From the NCBI GenBank assembly GCA_905182585.1, contig CAJJCC010000029.1:1-40721 (forward strand): a DNA stretch of 40,721 bases, in the 5' to 3' direction. The translations under genes and the position numbers were made by a program. This document shows positions 17,012 to 25,054 of this stretch, piece after piece. This DNA is from an uncultured Flavobacteriales bacterium (GTDB lineage Bacteria; Bacteroidota; Bacteroidia; Flavobacteriales_C; GCA-002722245). The notes below the pieces were generated by a model. That model did no database searches, was not told the DNA's origin, and worked only from the letters and a program-made list of their open reading frames with translations. The stretch's first letter is position 1, and every line of letters starts with the position of its first letter.

Positions 17012-20000
17012 ATGATTGGTTCGGTAGGAAAAGTAGTTACTAAGCTTTTTGGGAAAAAAAGTGATAAAGATATAAAGGCTGTTTTGCCACTTGTTAAGCA
17101 AATTTTAGCTGAACAAGAAAAGTTGAAATTAGTTTCAAATGATGAGTTGAGAGAAAACTCAAATAAGTTTAGAACTGAGATTAAAGCTTACATTAAAGCT
17201 GAAGAAAATCAGATCGCTGAAATAAAGGTTAAAGCTGATACTTTAGGTTTACAAGTAAAAGAAAAAGAGGCCTATTACAAGCAAATCGATGAAATCAACA
17301 AATTGATTGATGGAAAGATCGAAGAGGTATTGAATCAAATACTGCCAAAAGCATTCGCAACAATTCGTGAAACATCAAGAAGATTTAAGGATAATGATCA
17401 GCTAGAAGTTACGGCTTCTCAGTTCGACCGCGATCTTGCATCAGTTCGAAATAATCTTAGTGTTGAAGGAGATAAAGCCATTTACGATACGACTTGGGAA
17501 GCAGGTGGTAATGAAATTAAATGGGCAATGGAACATTACCAAGTTCAATTAATTGGTGGGGTGATTCTTCATTCTGGTAAAGCAGCAGAAATGGCTACTG
17601 GAGAAGGAAAAACTCTCGTAGCAACACTTCCTGTTTATTTAAACGCATTAGCTCAAAGAGGAGTTCACTTAGTAACGGTAAATGATTACTTAGCTACTCG
17701 TGATTGTGATTGGATGGCGCCTTTATTCGAGTTTCATGGTATATCAATCGATTGTATCGATAAGTATCAGCCGAATAGTGAGGAAAGAAGAGCTGCTTAT
17801 AATTGTGATGTTACTTATGGAACAAACAATGAATTTGGGTTTGACTACCTAAGAGATAATATGGCCTCGGATGTTGAGGAGTTAGTTCAACGTAAGCATC
17901 ATTATGCAATTGTTGATGAAGTCGATTCTGTTTTAATTGATGATGCAAGAACACCATTGATTATTTCAGGTCAAATGACTCGTGAAACAAACATGGAATT
18001 CGATAAATTAAAACCTTTTGTCCAGCAATTATTTCAAGCTCAAAAGCAATTAATTACTAAAAAGTTATCAGAGTCAAAACGACTTTTTAAAGAAGAGAAT
18101 ACAAAGGAAGCTGGACAGGAATTGTTAAGAGCTCATCGTGGCTTGCCAAAAAACAAGGCGTTAATTAAGTTTTTAAGTGAGCAAGGAGTAAAGCAATTAC
18201 TTCAAAAAACGGAGAATAATTACATGCAAGAGCAAGGAAAGCAAATGCATGTAATTGATGATGAATTGTTTTTTGTAATTGATGAGAAGTCAAACACAAT
18301 TGAATTAAAAGAACAAGGGATCGAATTGATTTCTAAATCTATTGACGATAAAAATTTCTTTGTAATGCCTGATCTTGGTTTAATGTTAGCTGAGGTTGAC
18401 AATACTTCAGTTTCAGATCAAGAAAAAGCTCAAGCTAAAACAAAAGTAACACAGGAATACAGTATAAGGATTGAAAGGCTTCATACAATGCAGCAACTAT
18501 TAAAAGCATATACTCTTTTCGAAAAGGAAAAGGACTATGTTGTTATGGATAATGCTGTAAAGATTGTAGATGAGTCTACCGGTCGTATTATGGACGGTAG
18601 AAGATGGAGTGATGGTCTACATCAAGCTGTTGAAGCAAAAGAGGGAGTGAAGATTGAAGCTTCGTCTCAAACTTATGCATCCGTAACATTACAAAATTAC
18701 TTCAGAATGTATCACAAATTAAGTGGTATGACTGGTACTGCTGTTACTGAAGCGGCTGAATTATGGGATATTTATAAATTAGATGTAATTGAAATTCCAA
18801 CGAATAAACCAATTGTACGTGATGATCGTCAGGATAAAGTATACAAAACACAACGTGAAAAGTTTAATGCAGTAATTGAAGAGGTCACTGAAATATCAAA
18901 ACAAGGTCGCCCAGTTTTAGTTGGAACGACCTCTGTAGAGATTTCTGAATTGTTTAGCAGAACGTTTAAAATGCGTGGGATTAAACATAATGTATTGAAC
19001 GCGAAACGGCATGGTCAGGAAGCTCAAATAGTAAGAGAAGCTGGTCAAGCTAATATGGTAACTATTGCTACTAACATGGCCGGTAGAGGGACAGATATTA
19101 AGTTGTCTGATGAAGTTAAATCCAAAGGTGGCTTAGCTATTATTGCTACTGAGCGTCATGAGTCAAGAAGGGTTGATAGACAATTAAGAGGTAGAGCTGG
19201 TCGTCAGGGAGATCCTGGATCTTCTCAATTCTTTGTTTCACTTGATGATAACTTAATGCGTTTATTTGGTTCTGAAAGAATTTCGAAATTGATGGACAGA
19301 ATGGGGTTAGAAGAAGGTGAAGTAATCCAGCATTCAATGATATCTAAATCTATTGAAAGAGCACAAAAGAAAGTAGAAGAAAACAACTTCGGAATGCGTA
19401 AGCGTTTATTGGAGTATGATGATGTGATGAATGCTCAAAGAGAAGTTATTTATAAAAAGCGTAGAAACGCACTTTATGGAGATAGATTGAGTATTGATGT
19501 ATCCAATATGTTTATGGATGCTATTGAAGCGATTGTTTTAAGGTATACTTATAACAAGGATTTTGAAGCATTTAAAGTTGATTTAATTACGAATTTAGGA
19601 ATAGAGTCTCCATTGAATGAAGCTGAATTTACGGATTCATCTGATAAAAGCTTATTCGAAGTTGTAGCTAAAACGGTCGTAGAAGCTTATAAGAATAGAA
19701 AGGATGGCTTAGCTCAAGCAACAATGCCATTTATAAAAGAGGTTTACGAAACGCAAAGAGGGCAGTTCTCAAGCATGAACGTACCTTTTACAAATGGGTC
19801 TAAGATTCTTCAAATATCAGTAAATATCGATAAGGCTTACGATTCTCAAGCTGCTGAAGTAATTAAGCAATTTGAAAGATCAATTAGCTTAGCAATTATA
19901 GATCAAGAATGGAAAGAGCATTTACGTGAAATGGATGATCTAAGAACAAATGTTCAGAATGCATCTATGGAGCAAAAAGATCCTTTATTAGTATATAAGA

Positions 20001-20326
20001 AAGAGTCTTATGACGTTTTTTTAATTATGATGGAGAAAATAAATTTGGAGATTGTATCCTTCCTAATGAAGGCCGGGATTTTACAAGACGATCCAAATGC
20101 ACAAAAACAAAAACAAAAACAAAAACAAAAACAACGACGAGTTGCGCCACCTCAATCACCGAAAGTTATTTCTTCCCCTAAGGTAATGGCTTCAAGAGGG
20201 AATTTGGATGGAACTATTGCTGAAGAAAATAATGCTCCAGCGAAAGCTCAATTGGTTGTTGGACGAAATGAAGCTTGCCCTTGTGGAAGTGGTAAGAAGT
20301 TTAAACAATGTCACGGTAAGGGATAG
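17012..20326 (+). CDS. secA: Preprotein translocase ATPase SecA
   Basis: A 1104-residue motor that drives proteins through SecYEG. Walker A is MATGEGKT at about residues 193-200, Walker B/DEAD is VDEVDSVLIDDARTP near 301-315, and NMAGRGTDIKL and RQLRGRAGRQGDPGS mark the second helicase domain. The C terminus carries the zinc-binding CPCGSGKKFKQCH (C1089, C1091, C1100, H1101) used for SecB/ribosome contact in other bacteria. At roughly 200 residues longer than E. coli SecA it has the insert usual in Bacteroidota, here near residues 340-490 with many K, Q and E. A run of alternating Q and K before the linker is encoded by a hexanucleotide repeat (20101-20134). The gene stands alone between two terminators. 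Confidence 0.97.
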   Translation: MIGSVGKVVTKLFGKKSDKDIKAVLPLVKQILAEQEKLKLVSNDELRENSNKFRTEIKAYIKAEENQIAEIKVKADTLGLQVKEKEAYYKQIDEINKLIDGKIEEVLNQILPKAFATIRETSRRFKDNDQLEVTASQFDRDLASVRNNLSVEGDKAIYDTTWEAGGNEIKWAMEHYQVQLIGGVILHSGKAAEMATGEGKTLVATLPVYLNALAQRGVHLVTVNDYLATRDCDWMAPLFEFHGISIDCIDKYQPNSEERRAAYNCDVTYGTNNEFGFDYLRDNMASDVEELVQRKHHYAIVDEVDSVLIDDARTPLIISGQMTRETNMEFDKLKPFVQQLFQAQKQLITKKLSESKRLFKEENTKEAGQELLRAHRGLPKNKALIKFLSEQGVKQLLQKTENNYMQEQGKQMHVIDDELFFVIDEKSNTIELKEQGIELISKSIDDKNFFVMPDLGLMLAEVDNTSVSDQEKAQAKTKVTQEYSIRIERLHTMQQLLKAYTLFEKEKDYVVMDNAVKIVDESTGRIMDGRRWSDGLHQAVEAKEGVKIEASSQTYASVTLQNYFRMYHKLSGMTGTAVTEAAELWDIYKLDVIEIPTNKPIVRDDRQDKVYKTQREKFNAVIEEVTEISKQGRPVLVGTTSVEISELFSRTFKMRGIKHNVLNAKRHGQEAQIVREAGQANMVTIATNMAGRGTDIKLSDEVKSKGGLAIIATERHESRRVDRQLRGRAGRQGDPGSSQFFVSLDDNLMRLFGSERISKLMDRMGLEEGEVIQHSMISKSIERAQKKVEENNFGMRKRLLEYDDVMNAQREVIYKKRRNALYGDRLSIDVSNMFMDAIEAIVLRYTYNKDFEAFKVDLITNLGIESPLNEAEFTDSSDKSLFEVVAKTVVEAYKNRKDGLAQATMPFIKEVYETQRGQFSSMNVPFTNGSKILQISVNIDKAYDSQAAEVIKQFERSISLAIIDQEWKEHLREMDDLRTNVQNASMEQKDPLLVYKKESYDVFLIMMEKINLEIVSFLMKAGILQDDPNAQKQKQKQKQKQRRVAPPQSPKVISSPKVMASRGNLDGTIAEENNAPAKAQLVVGRNEACPCGSGKKFKQCHGKG
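20101..20134 (+). repeat. Hexanucleotide tandem repeat in secA
   Basis: Five perfect ACAAAA units and a partial sixth encode an alternating Gln-Lys run just before the SecA linker. Unit gain or loss changes the length by two residues without shifting the frame. Confidence 0.85.
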
Positions 20327-20340
20327 ATTTATAATGCATT

Positions 20341-20379
20341 ACAAAAAAAGAGTCTAATTTTATTAGACTCTTTTTTTGT
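20341..20379 (+). terminator. Strong intrinsic terminator after secA
   Basis: An 18-bp perfect stem, with core GAGTCTAAT/ATTAGACTC extended by A/T runs, closes a 3-nt loop and ends in seven Ts. It starts 15 nt after the secA stop and, being symmetrical, could also work on the minus strand. Confidence 0.85.
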
Positions 20380-20648
20380 GCCAATTTGTAATTTGATGTT
20401 CCAATTCTTTGCTAAAGGAAAGTTCTAATATATACTTATAAAGAAGTCTGTACCGTATAAGAGAGTCTGTCTTTTAAAGTACTTCATCAAGTCTATTCTT
20501 AGCTTTGGAGCTTCATGTATGCTTGAAGTATTTACTTTGTGGCAGACGATAAAAAAAACGGAGTCATTGCTTAATTATCCCGATGACTAAGTCAATATAA
20601 TAGTGGGGGAGCGATAAAAAATTGCACAAAGAAAGACGAAGGCATAAA
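20380..20648. other. Intergenic stretch without a recognised gene
   Basis: About 270 nt lie between the secA terminator and the terminator of the minus-strand isomerase gene. I see no tRNA, no recognisable RNA family and no ORF beyond about 20 codons. The base composition is less AT-extreme than other gaps, with segments such as GTGGGGGAGCG, and a weak AGTCAT/ATGACT inverted repeat lies at 20562-20588. It may hold a small RNA or a decayed gene; nothing decides between these. Confidence 0.4.
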
Positions 20649-20676
20649 AAAAGGCACTTCGTTTGAAGTGCCTTTT
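20649..20676 (-). terminator. Intrinsic terminator after the SurA/PpiD-like gene
   Basis: A 12-bp perfect stem (AAAAGGCACTTC / GAAGTGCCTTTT) with a 4-nt loop is followed on the minus strand by a T run, 20 nt beyond the stop codon. Confidence 0.85.
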
Positions 20677-20695
20677 AAAAGAAAGCTATCTGAGC

Positions 20696-22924
20696 TTATC
20701 GTAATGTTTTTCTATTATCACTTAAATCTGATTTTTCAGTTACATACTCATCAAGCAATAAGCCCCCGATACGTTGAGTTGTTCCTTGAAGTTGGTTCTT
20801 TTCGACTTCAAAAGTATTGTCTTCAGTAATTTCAGCGTTATTTGCTTTCGTAACGTAAATAACGTAAACACCATACTCACCTTCAATTATCTCTGAAACC
20901 TCTCCAGCATTTAAACCTGCAATTGCTCCAGTTACTTTTGATTCTCTTGAGAATTGAGAAACACCTTGTTTAATTTTTACAGCTGATGAATTGTTCACTA
21001 AACCACCTTTATACAAAGAAGGGAATTGAGTAATATTCTCAGCAGTAATTTCTGGAAAGTTTTTTAATACTTGTTGCCTTTGCTTATTTCTTCTTGCATG
21101 GTCTTCACACGTGTATTTAACAGTTTCATCATCTAAAGACTTATACTCACTAGAGTTTTCGTTAGTAACAATTGCAACCAAGTAAGAGCTAGGAGTTGTG
21201 AAGACATTTGAGGGCTGATTTAACTCCGTATTGAATGCCCAGTTAATAACCTTTCTACTGTCTAAAACACCTCTTAAGGAGAATGTAGCACCAGTAACAT
21301 CAACTGAATCAACTACAAACTGTAAGCTGTCTTGTAATGAAGCTATTTTTAAACCATCTTTTAAAGCAAAAGCAACTTGATTAGCTTTTCCCATATACTC
21401 ATCTAACGTTTCATCTCCTGGAGTAACGTTTTTAGTAATCACACCAATTTGCATTTTCTTAACCTTTGCTCCGAACTTTTCAATGTGAAGAATTGAAAGG
21501 AATTGTTGGTTTTTTTGAAAGCTAACAGGAACAACTTTTACATCACCAGTTTTTCCAAAGAAAACACTATCGTTAAAGTTTTTACCGAATTCAAAGAAGT
21601 TAGTCTGAATCCAGCCTATATTTCCTTTCTTTTGAATTGCAACAGTATCTAACCAAAAGTCTTTAGGAATAGAAGCCATAGCAGCAGGATTAGCTTTAAT
21701 TAATGCAGCTAAACTGTCAGCTCCATCTCTATAAGCTTTTCTAAAGTCAGCAGCTTGTTTTTGATCTTGTGGATCAGTGACAATTTTTTCATACCAAGTC
21801 ATTGGCGAAATTAAGAATGAGTTTATTTTTGCTGAATCGGCTAAAAACTTAACATCTAAAACTTTAGCAACTCCAAACTTAGATTGTGCAGGGTTTGTAA
21901 ACGGACCGTATACATCACCTTTGTTAAGGTTGAACATTAATGTATCAATTCCTGCAGTTTTATCTGTGAATTCACCTTTCTTGTAAAAATTAAGATCAAT
22001 CGCAGTTTCACTTTCATTTTTAATAAACAGCTTAGACTCTTTCTCTTCAATTAAAGTTTGCTTTAAACTCGCAACAGTTTTAATTACATTAGATCTGTCA
22101 GCTTGTGAAGGTTGCAAGTCAAATTTCGCATATAATAACTTTCTTGTTTCCTCCTTTTTAACAAATTGAGGTTTCAATTCATCATAAGCAGCTTTGATAT
22201 CAGAGTCAGTTGGATTAGCAGATGTATCAGAAATAGTATTTAGATTTACGTAAGCAATTTGAACGTCTTTTGTAGAATTATTACTTATGAATTCATCCTT
22301 CGCTAAAGATGAGGTAGTATAGAAACAACTAGATAGAATTCTCTGGAATTTATCTTGAATTCTAAGTTTAACACCAAAATCCTTAACCCAGTAAGCGTTT
22401 TGACCTAAAGGAATTTCGTTAATAACTTGACCTTGCTGGTTTCGTTGGCCTAAGTAAGCAAACTTTGCAAAGTTCGAAGGGTCTGATGATATTTGTTGAC
22501 GATTTTGTTCGTATTTACTTTGACCACCAAATAAGTAGTTCACGAAAAACGGTGAAGGTTGTTCACCAACTAACATATCCTCTTCTTCATTACCTGTAAT
22601 TGTAATTCCAAGTTCTTTACATTCGTTTAAAAGAAAACGATCTCTAAGAATGCTATTCCAAGTTTGATTTGTGTATTGGCCTTTTTGAAAATCTTTAACA
22701 CTACTAAAGTTTTGTCCAGGGTTTGTTAAGAAAACGATTTTTTCACGCTCAGCCCTAAAGTCATCATTTGATATTTCAACACCTTCGAATGAACCAACAG
22801 AGTTGTCGATTTTAGTTCCAGGGCTACTGCTTAAAAAATCTGTTAGGATGAAAGCAAAAACAGCTCCACCAATTACGATTAATGTTAATAAAGAATTGTC
22901 TCTAATTTTTTGAATCATTGCCAT
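20696..22924 (-). CDS. SurA/PpiD-like peptidylprolyl isomerase
   Basis: A 742-residue protein with one N-terminal membrane anchor (residues about 11-31, SLLTLIVIGGAVFAFILTDF) and a long periplasmic part, as in PpiD. A SurA_N-like helical region follows over about 45-230 (VEISNDDFRAEREKIVF). Parvulin-type segments are recognisable by GDVYGPFTNPAQSKFGVAKV near residue 340 and by a C-terminal GLNAGEVSEIIEGEYGVYVI near 690. It should help fold exported proteins after SecYEG. It is the last gene of the block from manC, 99 nt after the CNNM protein, and ends at a strong terminator. Whether the parvulin domains are catalytically active cannot be read from the sequence. Confidence 0.9.
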   Translation of the reverse strand: MAMIQKIRDNSLLTLIVIGGAVFAFILTDFLSSSPGTKIDNSVGSFEGVEISNDDFRAEREKIVFLTNPGQNFSSVKDFQKGQYTNQTWNSILRDRFLLNECKELGITITGNEEEDMLVGEQPSPFFVNYLFGGQSKYEQNRQQISSDPSNFAKFAYLGQRNQQGQVINEIPLGQNAYWVKDFGVKLRIQDKFQRILSSCFYTTSSLAKDEFISNNSTKDVQIAYVNLNTISDTSANPTDSDIKAAYDELKPQFVKKEETRKLLYAKFDLQPSQADRSNVIKTVASLKQTLIEEKESKLFIKNESETAIDLNFYKKGEFTDKTAGIDTLMFNLNKGDVYGPFTNPAQSKFGVAKVLDVKFLADSAKINSFLISPMTWYEKIVTDPQDQKQAADFRKAYRDGADSLAALIKANPAAMASIPKDFWLDTVAIQKKGNIGWIQTNFFEFGKNFNDSVFFGKTGDVKVVPVSFQKNQQFLSILHIEKFGAKVKKMQIGVITKNVTPGDETLDEYMGKANQVAFALKDGLKIASLQDSLQFVVDSVDVTGATFSLRGVLDSRKVINWAFNTELNQPSNVFTTPSSYLVAIVTNENSSEYKSLDDETVKYTCEDHARRNKQRQQVLKNFPEITAENITQFPSLYKGGLVNNSSAVKIKQGVSQFSRESKVTGAIAGLNAGEVSEIIEGEYGVYVIYVTKANNAEITEDNTFEVEKNQLQGTTQRIGGLLLDEYVTEKSDLSDNRKTLR

Positions 22925-23023
22925 TTTTATCCAATTTTAAAAGGTGTACGAATATACTACAGTTTGATTGATAAATGAAAAAAAAGCAAGTTGATTTAAC
23001 TGTTGAAGAATAATAATCTGGAT

Positions 23024-24292
23024 TTAAACTTCTGAGCCTTCTGGAGTAAGGACTAATTTGATTAATTCGATGCGTGTTTCACCAACTTTTTCAATTAAAA
23101 TTGAGAATTGATCTATCAAAACAACGTCACCTTCTTTGGGAATAGATTCTGTGTGCAGGAAGATATAACCCGCTATTGTTTCATAGCTTTCATTTGTAGG
23201 GATTCTTAAATTATAATTTTTATTAAGATAATCCACCTCTAAGCGACCTGAGAATAAAAATTCAAAGTCACTTAATTGCTCTTCTATTAAATCGATTTTG
23301 TCATGTTCATCTTCAATTTCACCAAGGATTTCTTCTAGAATATCTTCTACAGTTAACATTCCGGCTGTTCCTCCAAATTCATCAACTACAATCAGAACAC
23401 TTTTCCTTAATTGGATGAAGTTATTTAATGCGCGCTGAGCTAGCATTGACTCAGGAATATAACCTATAGGAAGTAATATTGATGCAATTGTTTTGGGTTG
23501 TTTAAACACCTCTTTAGAATGTACAAAGCCAATAATTTCGTCTATTGAATCTTTAAAAATTAGAATTTTAGAATGACCAGTTTCGATAAATACTTTATTC
23601 AGTTTTTCTAGTGAGGTATTGAATTCTAAGGCAATGATTTCTGTTCTCGGAACCATGCAATCTCTTACTTTAACGGATTGGAAATCTAAAACATTTTTAT
23701 AATATTGAACCTCAGAGTCCAACTTTTCTTCATCTTTAGTGTTTTTAGTTCTTGAATTTAAATATTGTTTTAATTCCATTCTTCCAAAGATGGGCTTGTC
23801 TTCTTTTATATCGACATTGAGAAATTTCCTTAAAATGAATTTAGAGAAGCCTACAATACTGATTACAACCCATTTTAAACTCCAGAAAATGGCATACATA
23901 GGATATGAAAAAAACCTTAAGGTGAGATTAGGTTTTAACCTGAATAATGTTTTTGGTAAATATTCTGCGAAAAGTAAAATAACAATTGTCGAAACGATTG
24001 TTTGTAATAAAAGAATGAATAAAGTGTTTTCTGTGAACAATTTGAACTGCGGCTCCAGTAATTCTTCCATATAAACACCAAAGGTCACTAAGGCTAGATT
24101 ATTACCAATTAAAAGTGTTGCTATAAACCGAGAAGGTGAGCTTGTAAACGCTGTTAATACTTTTGCTGTTATACCACCTTTTTTATTAATGATTTCCATT
24201 AGCATTTTATCCGCGGTGATAAAAGCAATTTCAAGCCCCGAAAAAATGGCAGATAATAGAATAGTAGAAATTATAATTAACCAATCGGTCAT
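23024..24292 (-). CDS. CNNM/CBS/CorC transporter-family protein (GldE-like)
   Basis: A 422-residue membrane protein. The N-terminal CNNM domain (about 1-150) begins MTDWLIIISTILLSAIFSGL and has three or four hydrophobic helices. Two CBS domains follow (about 195-320, starting VRDCMVPRTEIIALEF, including GHSKILIFKDSIDEIIGFV and VDEFGGTAGMLTVEDILEEI), then a CorC_HlyC domain (about 345-420, FSGRLEVDYLN). Family members are linked to Mg/Co efflux; in Flavobacterium the paralogue GldE is tied to gliding, so annotation varies. I cannot separate GldE from a general transporter here. The ATG overlaps the stop of the 65-residue gene by four bases (ATGA). Confidence 0.88.
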   Translation of the reverse strand: MTDWLIIISTILLSAIFSGLEIAFITADKMLMEIINKKGGITAKVLTAFTSSPSRFIATLLIGNNLALVTFGVYMEELLEPQFKLFTENTLFILLLQTIVSTIVILLFAEYLPKTLFRLKPNLTLRFFSYPMYAIFWSLKWVVISIVGFSKFILRKFLNVDIKEDKPIFGRMELKQYLNSRTKNTKDEEKLDSEVQYYKNVLDFQSVKVRDCMVPRTEIIALEFNTSLEKLNKVFIETGHSKILIFKDSIDEIIGFVHSKEVFKQPKTIASILLPIGYIPESMLAQRALNNFIQLRKSVLIVVDEFGGTAGMLTVEDILEEILGEIEDEHDKIDLIEEQLSDFEFLFSGRLEVDYLNKNYNLRIPTNESYETIAGYIFLHTESIPKEGDVVLIDQFSILIEKVGETRIELIKLVLTPEGSEV

Positions 24293-24486
24293 TTTTCTTC
24301 TTTTTCAAATTTACTACTTCGTTGTCTTCTAACTAAATAAAAGATAATAGAAATAGGTATTATTATAATCAGCGGTTTAACTGGCTGAAATCCATAGTTG
24401 TAATAGTAATAAATAAATGCAATTATTGCTAAAATAGCTATTGCTAGCCAAGTATATTCTAAAATTTTATTTAGGTGATTTTTCAC
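24289..24486 (-). CDS. Small two-helix membrane protein, 65 residues
   Basis: Two hydrophobic segments are visible, about residues 12-30 (TWLAIAILAIIAFIYYYY) and 36-52 (VKPLIIIIPISIIFYLV), followed by a strongly charged tail RRQRSSKFEKEEK. I do not recognise a named family. The frame starts at GTG (24484-24486), overlaps the end of lptC by 20 nt, and overlaps the CNNM gene start by 4 nt, so translation is probably coupled on both sides. That tight packing and the normal composition support a real gene. It may be an accessory subunit of either neighbour, which is inference from position only. Confidence 0.7.
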   Translation of the reverse strand: MKNHLNKILEYTWLAIAILAIIAFIYYYYNYGFQPVKPLIIIIPISIIFYLVRRQRSSKFEKEEK

Positions 24487-25054
24487 GTTTAAATGGGAGT
24501 TCTCCGGTTACGCCGGTGATTTGATAATTTTCAAAGTTTTGATCAGAAACCAAACTAGTTCCAATTATTTTTTGTCCGCTTGGTTTGGTTATAAGAACGG
24601 TTGTGTCGCAAATAATTTGTTTTGCTTTAGCATCCCAAAGAAGTTTTTCAGTATTTAGTTTTTCACCTTCGTTATTAATTACCATCACATTTCCTTTCGC
24701 ATACATTTTTTCTGATTCATGAAATCGAATAGCATAATCGGCTTTAAGTTCACTTGAAACTTCTTTTAATTGATTGTAAAATCGGATGTGAACACTATCC
24801 TTCATAATGTCTTTACCTTCAACTTCTTTTGTCGCGGCGTACTGCTCAAGTATTTCACCCGTTATTTTAACTTTTAAAGCACCTGAATCAGAATAAGTAA
24901 TATTAAAATTAGTATAATATGAATCAGGAACGTCCCCTTCAATATTAACCGATTGCTTCATGTTGTCTAGATCACTGGAACATGAAAAGACAAAAAGCAT
25001 AAGCACTATAATGCTTATGCTTTCAATGAATATTTTTTTGAATTGCGTGCTCAA
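24467..25054 (-). CDS. lptC: LPS export protein LptC, lipoprotein form
   Basis: A 195-residue protein with an N-terminal signal ending in LFVFSCSSDL, where C25 fits a lipobox. Mature LptC is therefore probably lipid-anchored rather than held by a transmembrane helix as in E. coli. The body has the beta-jellyroll pattern of LptC/OstA proteins (NITYSDSGALKVKITGEILE, then HIRFYNQLKEVSSELKADYA and MYAKGNVMVINNEGEKLNTE). It should pass lipopolysaccharide from LptBFG towards LptA/LptD. The start is TTG directly after the TAA of the TPR-like gene; the K-K plus hydrophobic run requires this start, because the only internal ATG would cut the signal in half. It overlaps the next gene by 20 nt. Confidence 0.88.
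   Translation of the reverse strand: MSTQFKKIFIESISIIVLMLFVFSCSSDLDNMKQSVNIEGDVPDSYYTNFNITYSDSGALKVKITGEILEQYAATKEVEGKDIMKDSVHIRFYNQLKEVSSELKADYAIRFHESEKMYAKGNVMVINNEGEKLNTEKLLWDAKAKQIICDTTVLITKPSGQKIIGTSLVSDQNFENYQITGVTGELPFKREKSPK

Noticed and set aside
20101-20134. Tandem repeat considered as a CRISPR or regulatory array
   Set aside because: The units are 6 nt, have no spacers and are translated as Gln-Lys within secA.
20425-20487. Twenty-codon minus-strand ORF in the secA-isomerase gap
   Set aside because: It has no ribosome-binding or promoter signal and no recognisable motif; chance frames of this size are common.
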